Assembly (NCBI GenBank): GCA_009746045.1
Contig: RPFO01000050.1
Location: 3,157,216 to 3,221,215 of the forward strand
From: Mesostigma viride
Taxonomy: Eukaryota; Streptophyta; Mesostigmatophyceae; Mesostigmatales; Mesostigmataceae
Length of the DNA stretch: 64,000 nt
Direction: 5' to 3'
The notes beneath the pieces were generated by a model. The model was not told the DNA's origin, ran no database searches, and saw nothing but the letters and a program-made list of their open reading frames with translations. Positions 38,101-52,200 of this stretch are shown here, piece after piece. A program made the position numbers and the translations under genes. How positions within the stretch are numbered: the stretch's first letter is position 1; every line of letters begins with the position of its first letter.

Positions 38101-38348
38101 CTCACGCTCGGAGAGCTTCCACGGTGTTCACGGGGAAGGGTCCGTTGCGCGTGGCGCACGGCGGCGGTTCGTCCCGGTCGGAATCGTCCGCCGCGCGTCC
38201 TCCGTGGAAGGGTCTTGGCGCGTCGCGCGGGCCGGTGCGGTTGGCGCCCAGAAGGTCGACTATCGGCCTCTGGGCCGCTAGCGGCGAGTCACGTCCTCTC
38301 AAGTCGGGGAGGGGGGGCGATAGCCCCCCCTCCCCCACTTTTTTCTTG
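35165..38348 (+). mobile_element. Array unit 16, family C (3184 bp)
   Basis: Begins TCCCCTACTAGTAACTACG and ends with a 13-bp perfect stem and GATA loop (38306-38335), then nine bases and CTTG. Compared with units 17 and 18 it lacks about 0.5 kb near 35897, where a roughly 30-bp T/C-rich filler stands instead. It carries the GCATGC minisatellite at 36438-37318. Confidence 0.8.
36438..37318. repeat. GCATGC-rich minisatellite, unit 16
   Basis: About 29-bp repeats of the form CACACCCACGCATGCATGCC followed by AGCCACCCC, with many variants. Each repeat contains one or more palindromic GCATGC or TGCATGCA cores. Open frames across it (Thr-His-Ala-Cys type) are repeat artefacts. Confidence 0.9.
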
Positions 38349-41300
38349 TCCCCTACTAGTAACTACGATTTATGACGCCCGAAAACTTTGGCCGCGGCCG
38401 TAGGCCGAAGGTGGGGCCGTCCCCCGCGCCCCCTAGCGCGGGAGCGGACGACGTCCAGGACCGTTGCGAGATGGCCAATCGGCGTAGTACAAAGAAAATC
38501 CCCAAACCTTGGAGATCGAGTCTCAGGAAGTCTGAACGGGTGCTGAAACGCTGAACATGTTCAGACTTTTGCGGGCAGGTGGGGCGTCTCGCCAATCCGC
38601 GCGGCCTCAGGAATTACGGCGCGTTGACTCTTTTAAACGTCAAACAAGCTACTGGCGAATGGATCTCTCCTCAAACTTTTCAGTGTTTCCCGTTGCACCA
38701 CTTTGGACAAGGGGACCAACCGGTGCACGCCGTTTCGAATTACGCGCTCGAGGTTAGGGCCACAACGTGAATGGAATGCGATTTTCTGAACGGATGGATC
38801 AAATTTGCAGGACGGGTGGAAGGTTCAGAGCCGAACTGGCGTTCAGTCAGGGTGGGGTGAAATAGTTCAGGCCGAAATTTGGCACATTTTCAATGGAAAT
38901 ACGAACGTAACGAAATTTCCAAGTATCTTCCACCGAAATATCTCTAAAGTATATCGCATGGTATAATCGCATGGAAAAAAGTCTTGCTGGGCAGTGGGAA
39001 CTGGGAATTATTGGCAAAGCGTGCGGCATGCTCGGGGCGAAAAACAAAGTGACGTGCTGCGCGAGCAATTTTCCTTGTGCTGGCTGGCGATGGCAGGCAA
39101 CGTAGGCTAGAAAATTGGGATGGGGAATGCGCAGCCATGGTTTTATACGTCAAAATTTTATGTTTGAAGAGCAAGTGCGAAATTTTATGAGCTGGAGGTG
39201 CGTCAACGGAGTGATACCTGCGTGGGAGAGGTCCGTGTCGCTATGGCGACCTGGAAATGGAATGTCGTTGTAGATTTAGGTATTGTAGTATCATGCTTAA
39301 CTGCTTTACGTATTGGGTGCCTAGTGAAATCAGTTTGCTGTTCGTGGAAGGCTTGGGGTGTGGCCAACGAGCTTCTGCTGTCGCCACATCATATTGGAAA
39401 GAACGCTGGATTTTTTGCCACGGGACGTAACCGGCGATGCCGATGGTGAGGCGTTTGTTTCGATGACCGGGGTAGTACCTGCTCTCTTTCTGATGCATTT
39501 TCATGGTTGCGTTCTTTCCATTTCGCCGAATCCACCTAGTCGCAGCAAAGACATAGCGTAGCAAGGGTCTGCGTTTTATTTTCTTAGCCGTGCAGGACGC
39601 CATCTTCATGGTCCTTCGCATGTCCTGTGTGAACGTCCGTTGCCCAAGGATCTGTGATGCTTTTTTCTGGAATATACTGGGCGGTGAAAGCCCCTCTGGA
39701 TGCTTGCCTGGTCACGGGTTTGGGGCGTCATTTACTGCTGTACTGGCTGACATTCATGGTGCTTTCTGCGTAAGCTGACTTGCTTCGCACGTGGATTTTG
39801 ACTGGACTGAAGAGCGCGTCTGGTAGCATGTTTACGTGGTGTATAAGGTGATCAATCAACCATTTGTTTATAGAAGGTGTGACAATAGAAGGTGTGTTAT
39901 ATATTTCTTCATCAAGCATGTCAAAAGTAATCTCCACTCGCTTACAACCTGAATTTTGCTTTGCTGGGTCTGCTGTGTTTGTGTCTCACTGTGCAGGCTA
40001 TCCCCTTGGTTGATCAACCAGGTGATTTTTGGTGGCAGCGGGGCCATATACTCTTCTTGGCGTTTTTCATCCATGGCATGTCAACCAACGCATGCATGCC
40101 AGCCCCTCCCACACCCACGCACACATGTTAGCTATACCCCACAAACCCACGCATGGATTCCAGCCACCCCCCACATGCCCGCATGCATGCCAGCCACCCC
40201 ACCAATCCACGCACGCATGCCAGCCACCCCCACACCCACGCACGCATGCCAGCCACCCCACAACCCACTTATGCATTCCAGCAACCCCCACAGCCACTTA
40301 CGCATGCCAGCCACCCCCCACCCCCACGCACGCATGGCAGCCACCCCACGAACCCACGCACGCGTGCCAGCCCCCCCTTAAAACCACGCATGCATGGCAG
40401 CTCCCCACCACACCCACGCATGCATGCCACTCCCCCCGCCAACCACCCACGCATGCCAGCCCCCCGACACACGCATGGCAGCCCCCCCCACACCCACGCA
40501 CGCATGCCAGCCCTACCCCACATGCAGGCATGCATGCCAGCCACCCCCCACACCCACGCATGCATGCCAGCCCCTCCCACACCCACGCCCGCATGCCAGC
40601 TACCCCACAAACCCACGCATGCATGCCAGCGACCCCCCACATGCACGCATGCATGCAAGCCACCCCACCAACCCACGCACGCATGCCAGCCCATCACAAA
40701 CCCACTTATGCATGCCAGCCACCCCCCACACCCACGTACGCATGCCGGCCACCCCACACACCCACGCACGCATGGCAGCCACCCCACGAACCCACACACG
40801 CGTGCCAGCCCCCCCTAACCCCACGCATGCATGGCAGCCCCCCACCACACCCACGCATGCATGCCACTCCCCCCCACACCCACGCACGCATGCGAGCCCC
40901 CCACACACCCACGCACGCATGCGAGCCCCCCACACACCCACGCACGCATGCCAGCCCCACCCCACATGCAGGCATGCATGCCAGCCATCCCCCACACCCA
41001 CCCACGCATGCCAGCCCCCCGACACACGCATGGCAGCCCCCCCACACCCACACAAGCATGCCAGCCCCCCCCATGAAGTCATAGTGGGCACCACGGAGTC
41101 ATGCTATGATTTAATTTTTTCAATTTAATAATGGGAATGACGGATGGTGCATGTGTGAACAAAGGAATGAAAGGATTGCCACTCAATGAATATTAATTAA
41201 TGATGAAAATGGGAGTTTGCATGGGAGTGTTTGGTCCTTATGGCTGGCTTGCAAAAAGCAGTACCCAAATTTCGAAGTATTTGACAGCGAAATATCTGTA

Positions 41301-42150
41301 AAGTATATCGCATGGTATAATTAATTAATGAATGGTACGCTGAAATTCATTGTGCGGGCTCTCTCTGCATGTGATAAACAATTTTAGCTTTGAGGGCATG
41401 CAACAAGACATGCTAGCATTAAAATGAAATTAAATTATAACATGACTAGTTGGGAGATCATGTACGACATGTAGCATAATTACGTACATGGCCACAATTG
41501 TGCCAATCAGGGCCCTCCTCTAGGTAGACTGTGCTAGGCAATTACAATTAGACAAATAAGGTCATTCAAAAAGGTTTAAGTCTTCACCTACCTCCATCCA
41601 TCCAGCAAGGGAATATGTTAGCCAGTGCTACATGATGATCTCCCAACGGAGTCATGTTATGATGCGAAATAGTTCAGGATAAAATTTGTCAGAATTTCAC
41701 TGGCGATACGAACGTAACGAAATTTCCAAGTATGCGACGCCGAAATATCATTGTTGTATCGAATGGTATGCTGAAATTCATTGTGGTTGTTTGGAATAAA
41801 CGTACACCTATTTACCTGGAAATTCATTGTGGTTCTGTCCGAGCTGACAAATTTGTCAGAAATTTCATTTTCGATACGAACGTGACGAAATTTCCAAGTA
41901 TCTCACGCTCGGAGAGCTTCCACGGTGTTCACGGGGAAGGGTCCGTTGCGCGTGGCGCACGGCGGCGGTTCGTCCCGGTCGGAATCGTCCGCTCGCGCGT
42001 CCTCCGTGGAAGGGTCTTGGCGCGTCGCGCGGGCCGGTGCGGTTGGCGCCCAGAAGGTCGACTATCGGCCTCTGGGCCGCTAGCGGCGAGTCACGTCCTC
42101 TCAAGTCGGGGAGGGGGGGCGATAGCCCCCCCTCCCCCACTTTTTTCTTG
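38349..42150 (+). mobile_element. Array unit 17, family C (3802 bp)
   Basis: Complete family C copy. It contains the core (about 39079-39250) that resembles the core of long family A units, although both termini differ. Minisatellite at 40081-41072. Confidence 0.8.
40081..41072. repeat. GCATGC-rich minisatellite, unit 17
   Basis: Same repeat type as unit 16, with additional repeats at the right end. Confidence 0.9.
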
Positions 42151-45100
42151 TCCCCTACTAGTAACTACGATTTATGACGCCCGAAAACTTTGGCCGCGGC
42201 CGTAGGCCGAAGGTGGGGCCGTCCCCCGCGCCCCCTAGCGCGGGAGCGGACGACGTCCAGGACCGTTGCGAGATGGCCAATCGGCGTAGTACAAAGAAAA
42301 TCCCCAAACCTTGGAGATCGAGTCTCAGGAAGTCTGAACGGGTGCTGAAACGCTGAACATGTTCAGACTTTTGCGGGCAGGTGGGGCGTCTCGCCAATCC
42401 GCGCGGCCTCAGGAATTACGGCGCGTTGACTCTTTTAAACGTCAAACAAGCTACTGGCGAATGGATCTCTCCTCAAACTTTTCAGTGTTTCCCGTTGCAC
42501 CACTTTGGACAAGGGGACCAACCGGTGCACGCCGTTTCGAATTACGCGCTCGAGGTTAGGGCCACAACGTGAATGGAATGCGATTTTCTGAACGGATGGA
42601 TCAAATTTGCAGGACGGGTGGAAGGTTCAGAGCCGAACTGGCGTTCAGTCAGGGTGGGGTGAAATAGTTCAGGCCGAAATTTGGCACATTTTCAATGGAA
42701 ATACGAACGTAACGAAATTTCCAAGTATCTTCCACCGAAATATCTCTAAAGTATATCGCATGGTATAATCGCATGGAAAAAAGTCTTGCTGGGCAGTGGG
42801 AACTGGGAATTATTGGCAAAGCGTGCGGCATGCTCGGGGCGAAAAACAAAGTGACGTGCTGCGCGAGCAATTTTCCTTGTGCTGGCTGGCGATGGCAGGC
42901 AACGTAGGCTAGAAAATTGGGATGGGGAATGCGCAGCCATGGTTTTATACGTCAAAATTTTATGTTTGAAGAGCAAGTGCGAAATTTTATGAGCTGGAGG
43001 TGCGTCAACGGAGTGATACCTGCGTGGGAGAGGTCCGTGTCGCTATGGCGACCTGGAAATGGAATGTCGTTGTAGATTTAGGTATTGTAGTATCATGCTT
43101 AACTGCTTTACGTATTGGGTGCCTAGTGAAATCAGTTTGCTGTTCGTGGAAGGCTTGGGGTGTGGCCAACGAGCTTCTGCTGTCGCCACATCATATTGGA
43201 AAGAACGCTGGATTTTTTGCCACGGGACGTAACCGGCGATGCCGATGGTGAGGCGTTTGTTTCGATGACCGGGGTAGTACCTGCTCTCTTTCTGATGCAT
43301 TTTCATGGTTGCGTTCTTTCCATTTCGCCGAATCCACCTAGTCGCAGCAAAGACATAGCGTAGCAAGGGTCTGCGTTTTATTTTCTTAGCCGTGCAGGAC
43401 GCCATCTTCATGGTCCTTCGCATGTCCTGTGTGAACGTCCGTTGCCCAAGGATCTGTGATGCTTTTTTCTGGAATATACTGGGCGGTGAAAGCCCCTCTG
43501 GATGCTTGCCTGGTCACGGGTTTGGGGCGTCATTTACTGCTGTACTGGCTGACATTCATGGTGCTTTCTGCGTAAGCTGACTTGCTTCGCACGTGGATTT
43601 TGACTGGACTGAAGAGCGCGTCTGGTAGCATGTTTACGTGGTGTATAAGGTGATCAATCAACCATTTGTTTATAGAAGGTGTGACAATAGAAGGTGTGTT
43701 ATATATTTCTTCATCAAGCATGTCAAAAGTAATCTCCACTCGCTTACAACCTGAATTTTGCTTTGCTGGGTCTGCTGTGTTTGTGTCTCACTGTGCAGGC
43801 TATCCCCTTGGTTGATCAACCAGGTGATTTTTGGTGGCAGCGGGGCCATATACTCTTCTTGGCGTTTTTCATCCATGGCATGTCAACCAACGCATGCATG
43901 CCAGCCCCTCCCACACCCACGCACACATGTTAGCTATACCCCACAAACCCACGCATGGATTCCAGCCACCCCCCACATGCCCGCATGCATGCCAGCCACC
44001 CCACCAATCCACGCACGCATGCCAGCCACCCCCACACCCACGCACGCATGCCAGCCACCCCACAACCCACTTATGCATTCCAGCAACCCCCACAGCCACT
44101 TACGCATGCCAGCCACCCCCCACCCCCACGCACGCATGGCAGCCACCCCACGAACCCACGCACGCGTGCCAGCCCCCCCTTAAAACCACGCATGCATGGC
44201 AGCTCCCCACCACACCCACGCATGCATGCCACTCCCCCCGCCAACCACCCACGCATGCCAGCCCCCCGACACACGCATGGCAGCCCCCCCCACACCCACG
44301 CACGCATGCCAGCCCTACCCCACATGCAGGCATGCATGCCAGCCACCCCCCACACCCACGCATGCATGCCAGCCCCTCCCACACCCACGCCCGCATGCCA
44401 GCTACCCCACAAACCCACGCATGCATGCCAGCGACCCCCCACATGCACGCATGCATGCAAGCCACCCCACCAACCCACGCACGCATGCCAGCCCATCACA
44501 AACCCACTTATGCATGCCAGCCACCCCCCACACCCACGTACGCATGCCGGCCACCCCACACACCCACGCACGCATGGCAGCCACCCCACGAACCCACACA
44601 CGCGTGCCAGCCCCCCCTAACCCCACGCATGCATGGCAGCCCCCCACCACACCCACGCATGCATGCCACTCCCCCCCACACCCACGCACGCATGCGAGCC
44701 CCCCACACACCCACGCACGCATGCGAGCCCCCCCACACACCCACGCACGCATGCCAGCCCCACCCCACATGCAGGCATGCATGCCAGCCATCCCCCACAC
44801 CCACGCATGCATGCCAGCCCCTCCCACACCCACGCCTGCATGCCAGCTACCCCACAAACCCACGCATGCATGCCAGCGACCCCCCACATGCACGCATGCA
44901 TGCCAGCCACCCCACCAACCCACGCACACATGCCAGCCCATCACAAACCCACTTATGCATGCCAGCCACCCCCCACACCCACGTACACATGCCAGCCACC
45001 CCACACACCCACGCACGCATGGCAGCCACCCCACGAACCCACACACGCGTGCCAGCCACCCCCTAACCCCACGCATGCATGGCAGCCCCCCACCACACCC

Positions 45101-46288
45101 ACGCATGCATGCCACTCCCCCCCACACCCACGCACGCATGCGAGCCCCCCCCACACCCACGCACGCATGCGAGGCCCCCCCACACCCACACAAGCATGCC
45201 AGCCCCCCCCATGAAGTCATAGTGGGCACCACGGAGTCATGCTATGATTTAATTTTTTCAATTTAATAATGGGAATGACGGATGGTGCATGTGTGAACAA
45301 AGGAATGAAAGGATTGCCACTCAATGAATATTAATTAATGATGAAAATGGGAGTTTGCATGGGAGTGTTTGGTCCTTATGGCTGGCTTGCAAAAAGCAGT
45401 ACCCAAATTTCGAAGTATTTGACAGCGAAATATCTGTAAAGTATATCGCATGGTATAATTAATTAATGAATGGTACGCTGAAATTCATTGTGCGGGCTCT
45501 CTCTGCATGTGATAAACAATTTTAGCTTTGAGGGCATGCAACAAGACATGCTAGCATTAAAATGAAATTAAATTATAACATGACTAGTTGGGAGATCATG
45601 TACGACATGTAGCATAATTACGTACATGGCCACAATTGTGCCAATCAGGGCCCTCCTCTAGGTAGACTGTGCTAGGCAATTACAATTAGACAAATAAGGT
45701 CATTCAAAAAGGTTTAAGTCTTCACCTACCTCCATCCATCCAGCAAGGGAATATGTTAGCCAGTGCTACATGATGATCTCCCAACGGAGTCATGTTATGA
45801 TGCGAAATAGTTCAGGATAAAATTTGTCAGAATTTCACTGGCGATACGAACGTAACGAAATTTCCAAGTATGCGACGCCGAAATATCATTGTTGTATCGA
45901 ATGGTATGCTGAAATTCATTGTGGTTGTTTGGAATAAACGTACACCTATTTACCTGGAAATTCATTGTGGTTCTGTCCGAGCTGACAAATTTGTCAGAAA
46001 TTTCATTTTCGATACGAACGTGACGAAATTTCCAAGTATCTCACGCTCGGAGAGCTTCCACGGTGTTCACGGGGAAGGGTCCGTTGCGCGTGGCGCACGG
46101 CGGCGGTTCGTCCCGGTCGGAATCGTCCGCTCGCGCGTCCTCCGGGGAAGGGTCTTGGCGCGTCGCGCGGGCCGGTGCGGTTGGCGCCCAGAAGGTCGAC
46201 TATCGGCCTCTGGGCCGCTAGCGGCGAGTCACGTCCTCTCAAGTCGGGGAGGGGGGGCGATAGCCCCCCCTCCCCCACTTTTTTCTTG
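42151..46288 (+). mobile_element. Array unit 18, family C (4138 bp)
   Basis: Near-copy of unit 17 that is longer because its minisatellite (43883-45212) is internally expanded. Ends with the C hairpin and CTTG and is followed by a family A unit. Confidence 0.8.
43883..45212. repeat. GCATGC-rich minisatellite, unit 18
   Basis: The longest version. A multi-repeat block seen once in units 16 and 17 appears twice here with slight differences. Confidence 0.9.
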
Positions 46289-47018
46289 TCAACTACTTAA
46301 CTACGATCGTGTTGCGCAAGGGAGAAACCCGAACATCCTGACATCGCCGCGGGCGCCGTACCGTACGGCCTGATCGCACCCCCACGAACGAGGGCAAATC
46401 CTGAAATCCTGCGGAGCCGCGAGTAACGGCCCGTAACCGCTAGTCTGAACGCCGTCACACCCTCCTAAGATCGAGTCTTACCTATTCTGAACAGAAGCTG
46501 AATTCAGCAAAATGCGCAAGAAATGCCGGGGGGCATATACGGCTGGGAGGAAGAGTTTATACACGAAGGATCTCTCTCCAAACAAAATACTAGAAATACT
46601 AAGGGTTCAGACTGAACGGGAAATTTCGACTGTTCAGACTGAACGAGAAGTGTGCGGAAAATTTAGTTCGAACCCTATTTTGAACGGTTTGTCGGTTAAA
46701 TTTTCGGTTCGGCCTACTTCCCACGCAATTTTCGTGCCAATTTTAGCGGGATGACACAACTGAACGTGTTCAGACGGGGAGCGTGGCAAAAAACGGCTAG
46801 AAACTGTGAAATGCAGGGGGCTCAGCCCCAAAAACGGCCGTACGGAACCGAAATTTTTGGGCTCCCGCTGGCCCCCCCGCCTCGGCGCCCTCGGCCACTG
46901 CCCCTTCGCACTGCGCACCCCGCGTGGCGCCGGCGTTCCCGAGGACGCATCCCGCGGGTGTACGCGCCAATCGCCCGCTCAGGCGCCAAAAAGTCTGGGC
47001 CCCGCAGGGGCCCCCAAC
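46289..47018 (+). mobile_element. Array unit 19, family A short variant, 3' end truncated
   Basis: Copy of the unit 7/9 subfamily. Its last bases are missing: the border reads CCCCCAACTACTTAAC where CCCCCAACTTGTCAACTAC is expected, an 8-bp loss between two AACT repeats. Confidence 0.75.
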
Positions 47019-47746
47019 TACTTAACTACGATCGTGTTGCGCAAGGGAGAAACCCGAACATCCTGACATCGCCGCGGGCGCCGTACCGTACGGCCTGATC
47101 GCACCCCCACGAACGAGGGCAAATCCTGAAATCCTGCGGAGCCGCGAGTAACGGCCCGTAACCGCTAGTCTGAACGCCGTCACACCCTCCTAAGATCGAG
47201 TCTTACCTATTCTGAACAGAAGCTGAATTCAGCAAAATGCGCAAGAAATGCCGGGGGGCATATACGGCTGGGAGGAAGAGTTTATACACGAAGGATCTCT
47301 CTCCAAACAAAATACTAGAAATACTAAGGGTTCAGACTGAACGGGAAATTTCGACTGTTCAGACTGAACGAGAAGTGTGCGGAAAATTTAGTTCGAACCC
47401 TATTTTGAACGGTTTGTCGGTTAAATTTTCGGTTCGGCCTACTTCCCACGCAATTTTCGTGCCAATTTTAGCGGGATGACACAACTGAACGTGTTCAGAC
47501 GGGGAGCGTGGCAAAAAACGGCTAGAAACTGTGAAAAGCAGGGGGCTCAGCCCCAAAAACGGCCGTACGGAACCGAAATTTTTGGGCTCCCGCTGGCCCC
47601 CCCGCCTCGGCGCCCTCGGCCACTGCCCCTTCGCACTGCGCACCCCGCGTGGCGCCGGCGTTCCCGAGGACGCATCCCGCGGGTGTACGCGCCAATCGCC
47701 CGCTCAGGCGCCAAAAAGTCTGGGCCCCGCAGGGGCCCCCAACTTG
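47019..47746 (+). mobile_element. Array unit 20, family A short variant, 5' end truncated
   Basis: Continues directly from unit 19 across the 8-bp deletion; the two together measure 1458 bp, which is 2 x 733 minus 8. Ends normally with hairpin and CTTG. Confidence 0.75.
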
Positions 47747-48474
47747 TTGCCCTTTATACTACGATTATGGTCCGCCAATTGTTCCGCAAACTCTTCCGGC
47801 AAACGTTGTCCGTACCCGAGTAGCGCAAAAATCCGAACGCACAATTTGTTTCCACAAAATCTTTACGCAGATCCCATCCGTAGGCTTTCTAGCAGCCTGT
47901 CACCGCGTAGCGTCCGGCGCCCAAACTCTTCTAAGACGAGTAGCCAAACAAATACCTGCCAACCGTCAATCGGTAAAAGCGTTTCGAGTAGAAACGGCCG
48001 TAACCTCCTCGTAACCGTGATTTTTTCCGAGTAGCTAAGCGCCAAAGCCTTGCGTTCCGAGTTGAGCTTGACATTGGCCTAGTTGTTTGGAACGGACGAG
48101 GGAAATTGGCAAGGAAAACGGCGAGGAGAGGACCGATTCAAGGGGTATTTGGAGGTTGCTGGCAACAAGCGAGAAAGCTGACGGACGGATCTGACGTACT
48201 GACATACCAGGTTTAGTTGCGGTTCGGTTCAGCCACCGGCTTCCCAAAATAGGCCAGCAAACCGTTCGGCACCATGAGTTTGCATGGAATCGAGGCGCAA
48301 TCCAGGGGATCACAGGCTGTGGCCGGCCGTACAGGTTCGGCTGTCTTGCTAGTGGGCGGGCTGTGTGAGCGGGAGTGTACGGCTGTGCTCGTACTCGCCG
48401 TTGAGGCACAAAAAGCCGTTGAGGCACAGAATCTGCCAAGTAGCGGGGGTTCGGGGGCGGAGCCCCCGATCTTG
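47747..48474 (+). mobile_element. Array unit 21, family B short, second subfamily (728 bp)
   Basis: Begins TTGCCCTTTATACTACGATT. It diverges from units 12 and 13 in the first 280 bp and is close to them afterwards. Confidence 0.8.
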
Positions 48475-49202
48475 TTGCCCTTTATACTACGATTATGGTC
48501 CGCCAATTGTTCCGCAAACTCTTCCGGCAAACGTTGTCCGTACCCGAGTAGCGCAAAAATCCGAACGCACAATTTGTTTCCACAAAATCTTTACGCAGAT
48601 CCCATCCGTAGGCTTTCTAGCAGCCTGTCACCGCGTAGCGTCCGGCGCCCAAACTCTTCTAAGACGAGTAGCCAAACAAATACCTGCCAACCGTCAATCG
48701 GTAAAAGCGTTTCGAGTAGAAACGGCCGTAACCTCCTCGTAACCGTGATTTTTTCCGAGTAGCTAAGCGCCAAAGCCTTGCGTTCCGAGTTGAGCTTGAC
48801 ATTGGCCTAGTTGTTTGGAACGGACGAGGGAAATTGGCAAGGAAAACGGCGAGGAGAGGACCGATTCAAGGGGTATTTGGAGGTTGCTGGCAACAAGCGA
48901 GAAAGCTGACGGACGGATCTGACGTACTGACATACCAGGTTTAGTTGCGGTTCGGTTCAGCCACCGGCTTCCCAAAATAGGCCAGCAAACCGTTCGGCAC
49001 CATGAGTTTGCATGGAATCGAGGCGCAATCCAGGGGATCACAGGCTGTGGCCGGCCGTACAGGTTCGGCTGTCTTGCTAGTGGGCGGGCTGTGTGAGCGG
49101 GAGTGTACGGCTGTGCTCGTACTCGCCGTTGAGGCACAAAAAGCCGTTGAGGCACAGAATCTGCCAAGTAGCGGGGGTTCGGGGGCGGAGCCCCCGATCT
49201 TG
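48475..49202 (+). mobile_element. Array unit 22, family B short, second subfamily (728 bp)
   Basis: Tandem copy of unit 21 at 728 bp, with no difference that I noticed. Confidence 0.8.
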
Positions 49203-52200
49203 TTGCCCTTTATATTACAATTTTAGACAGCGATTTGTTTGCGCAAACCCTAAAAGCAAACTGTTGCCGCGTGCGAGTAGCGTTCCGCGGCGACCGCGAT
49301 TGGGGGGTCGACCGTAGGGGTTCCCTTACATGCGTGCCGTTGGCTTGGTTGCGTCCACTGGTTGCGCGGCAAAGTTTGGCCCATTTGTGCCACCATTGCG
49401 GCCAAACTTTTGTCAGACAGCGTTTTGGCTGGCGTGCCTAAAGTTGTTTGCCCAAACTCTTGCCAAAAGTGTTGCGCAAACTCTTCCGTATTCGAGTAGC
49501 GTGGCCTATTGACCACAGAATTTCGGCATTGCGACCGATTCAAGCGGTATGTGTGCGACAAACGTGGTGGGGTTGTTGCCCGGTTATTGGCCGGGAACTA
49601 GCGTCAGTTTGACCACAGAATTGTTGCCCAGTCGCTGCGTGTTGGTTCGTCACTTTGCATGTCGACTGCGCAGTCGCTGCGTGCCAGAGGACAGCTCGTT
49701 AAGGGTTTGTTTCAATAATTTCAACGGACGCAACGAGTGCACGATGGGACGAAGACAAGGATAGCATGCGGAATTCAGAGAATTCGCACGATTTCCATTA
49801 AAGAAGGTCATTTAATGGTGTTGTTTGTGCATGTTGCCCGGTTGCTGCCTGGTTTTTGCGTGTCGTGGCGACCGCAGTCGCTGCGTGCCAAAGGACAGCT
49901 CGGTAGCGTTGCTTTCAATGATTTCAACAGATTTTAACGGATGCAACGAAGGCACGAAGGGACGAAGACAACGATAGCATGCGGAATGCAGAGAAATCAT
50001 GCGAACTCGTGAAAGAAGGTCGTTGAATGATGTTGTTTGTGCATTTTGAAAAGTCAGGTGTTGTGGGATTCAATCAACGGCAAGGAAGCGTTTATACTGG
50101 CCTTTGAGTCGAAAGTGTGCTGCTTTACGTCAAGATTTCCATAACTATCGGTTTGCGCCACCAGTCTCGCGGGATGCGCGTCCTGCATGGAAGGGGGAAA
50201 ATTTTTATCAAGGAGACATCTAGCGCAGGCCAGAAATCGGGAGAATTCGGACCCTTTCTTATGCCCCCGGGCGAGGGACGATACCTTTCGTGGTGGGATC
50301 TACTTTGTGGTGGGATCATCTTTTGTGGTGGCTCGCGCCTTGACACCTCACAGGCATGCAACGTAGATAACATCATTAAAACTCCGGCGGCGCTGCAGGG
50401 CGGCATGGCAAGGGATCTGGCGCTATCTGACGGGAAAGAAGGCATAACCTCACGTTGATAACGTTGCTAAGAAGCGAAACATGTCGGCTGTCGGGGTTTT
50501 ATCGAGTGGTTTTTGAGTGGTTTGTTGGAAGGTGTTTGCTGCAGGCTGCTCAGTTGTATGTAAATATTGAGGCAATTAAACGTTTCTTAGCACCGGCTTC
50601 ACTGTGCTTGGAGGCTTCACTGTGCTTGGAGGCTCACCAGCTTGTGTATTTTTAGCAAACGGATGTGTTGGAAAGAAAGTGACATGGGTTGATCTGAGGG
50701 GCATACTGCACGGGTGAAACGCATGCAGGTAGGGAGTATCATTGGTAAGGCTGTATGTTATGTGTATACATATCTTGCGTATGCGTAGGTTGCATTATGC
50801 GTATGCGTATATTGAATTTGGCCTTGTGGCAAGCTTTGGTTTCTTACCAAAGGGTTGTGCTGGAAAGAAAGGTGACAGGGGTTGATCTCAGGGGCATACT
50901 GCATGGGCGAAACTGCACTAGGTACTCCTTACCTGTCCGGTCATTGGTAAGGCACGGTGCGTGCCAGGGGTTGACCTGAGGGGCGTACGGCATGGGTGAA
51001 GCTGCATGTACGTATGCCCAATACCTATCATCATTGGTAACGCACTGCGTGACAGGGGTTGATCTAAGGGGCATACTCCATGGGTGAAACTGCATGTAGG
51101 TAGAGGGCATCTTTGGTAAAGCAGTATATAATGCCAGGTATACATGGTTGTCTCCTTGATACATATATTTCAGGTTCTTCTTTTCGGGGTTTAAGGGGAC
51201 TCGCACGTCCAAAAGCCTGAAAAACAGACTTTAGTGAGTATCAGTTCCAATGCACATGGGAACCATCTAGTGATGATTGGGTACCATAAATATGATGTTT
51301 GGACATTCATACCACCACTTGTTGGGGGTACTACCCCCAACCACGCACCGGTGGCGAGCTAAAAATAGAAAAAGACGCTATTTATGAGATATTTTGCCCA
51401 AGACAAACCACTTGTCTAAATGACCTGCCCATACATTTCTGCAAAGTTCCCCCACTTTTTTAAAAGCTGGGCTATTTACATGGCCAAAATGGTCACATTT
51501 GTTTGAGTTATTAATTTTCCCGCAAAATGGGTACTTTTTTTAGCAAAAAAAAATAAATCAAATCATTAACACATCAGATTGGGTCATCCATACATTTTAA
51601 ATTCCACTGAGTGGGGGGAAACACACTGCCAAAATTTGAGCTCATTCTGACAAGCGTAGCTCAAGTTATTGATTTTCCTGTGATGCCACCTGGGTAGACG
51701 CTAAAAGAGAATTGAGCTAGTGCTGAGCCAAAATGACATCTGTTTTGCTACCCTAGACACCCAAAAACATGCCCACTTTGATCACGGAGTGTGAGGAGGA
51801 TGTCCGGAGCGTCATACGCCCCACCCCTCCATCGGCACAGCCAGCCTTGTGAGTCTACCCTTATCAACAAGGCTGGTAGGACGACACGCCTGAGCAGCAT
51901 ATGTCATGCCTATCTCAGGCTAATAATGTGCGATTTTGTGCCAACAACCAAGTTGTTCCACCCAACAACACATTAAAAACCCTGTTCCAAAATGCCCAAC
52001 AAGCCGGACATGTGGAGGACCACACATGCAGTATATAAAGAGAAAATAAGCTGACTTTTTATCCAGCCAACCTGTGGCTAGCTGCTCTGGTTAGCATGAC
52101 AAAGGCTATCATTTACTCAGTGGGAAAGGTGAAGAGACCATTGGAACAACCTACCTGACGCATGTGCCACCAAAGCATTGTGTCCCGCAAAATGCACACT

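Noticed and set aside
36315-41128. Frames rich in Thr-His-Ala-Cys or Cys-Gly-Gly-Trp in family C units
   Set aside because: These are translations of the GCATGC minisatellite in several frames and are not proteins.
51300-51330. Array border at ACTTGTTGGGGGTACTACCCCC
   Set aside because: The hairpin follows CTTG rather than preceding it, and the downstream sequence does not resemble a unit start.
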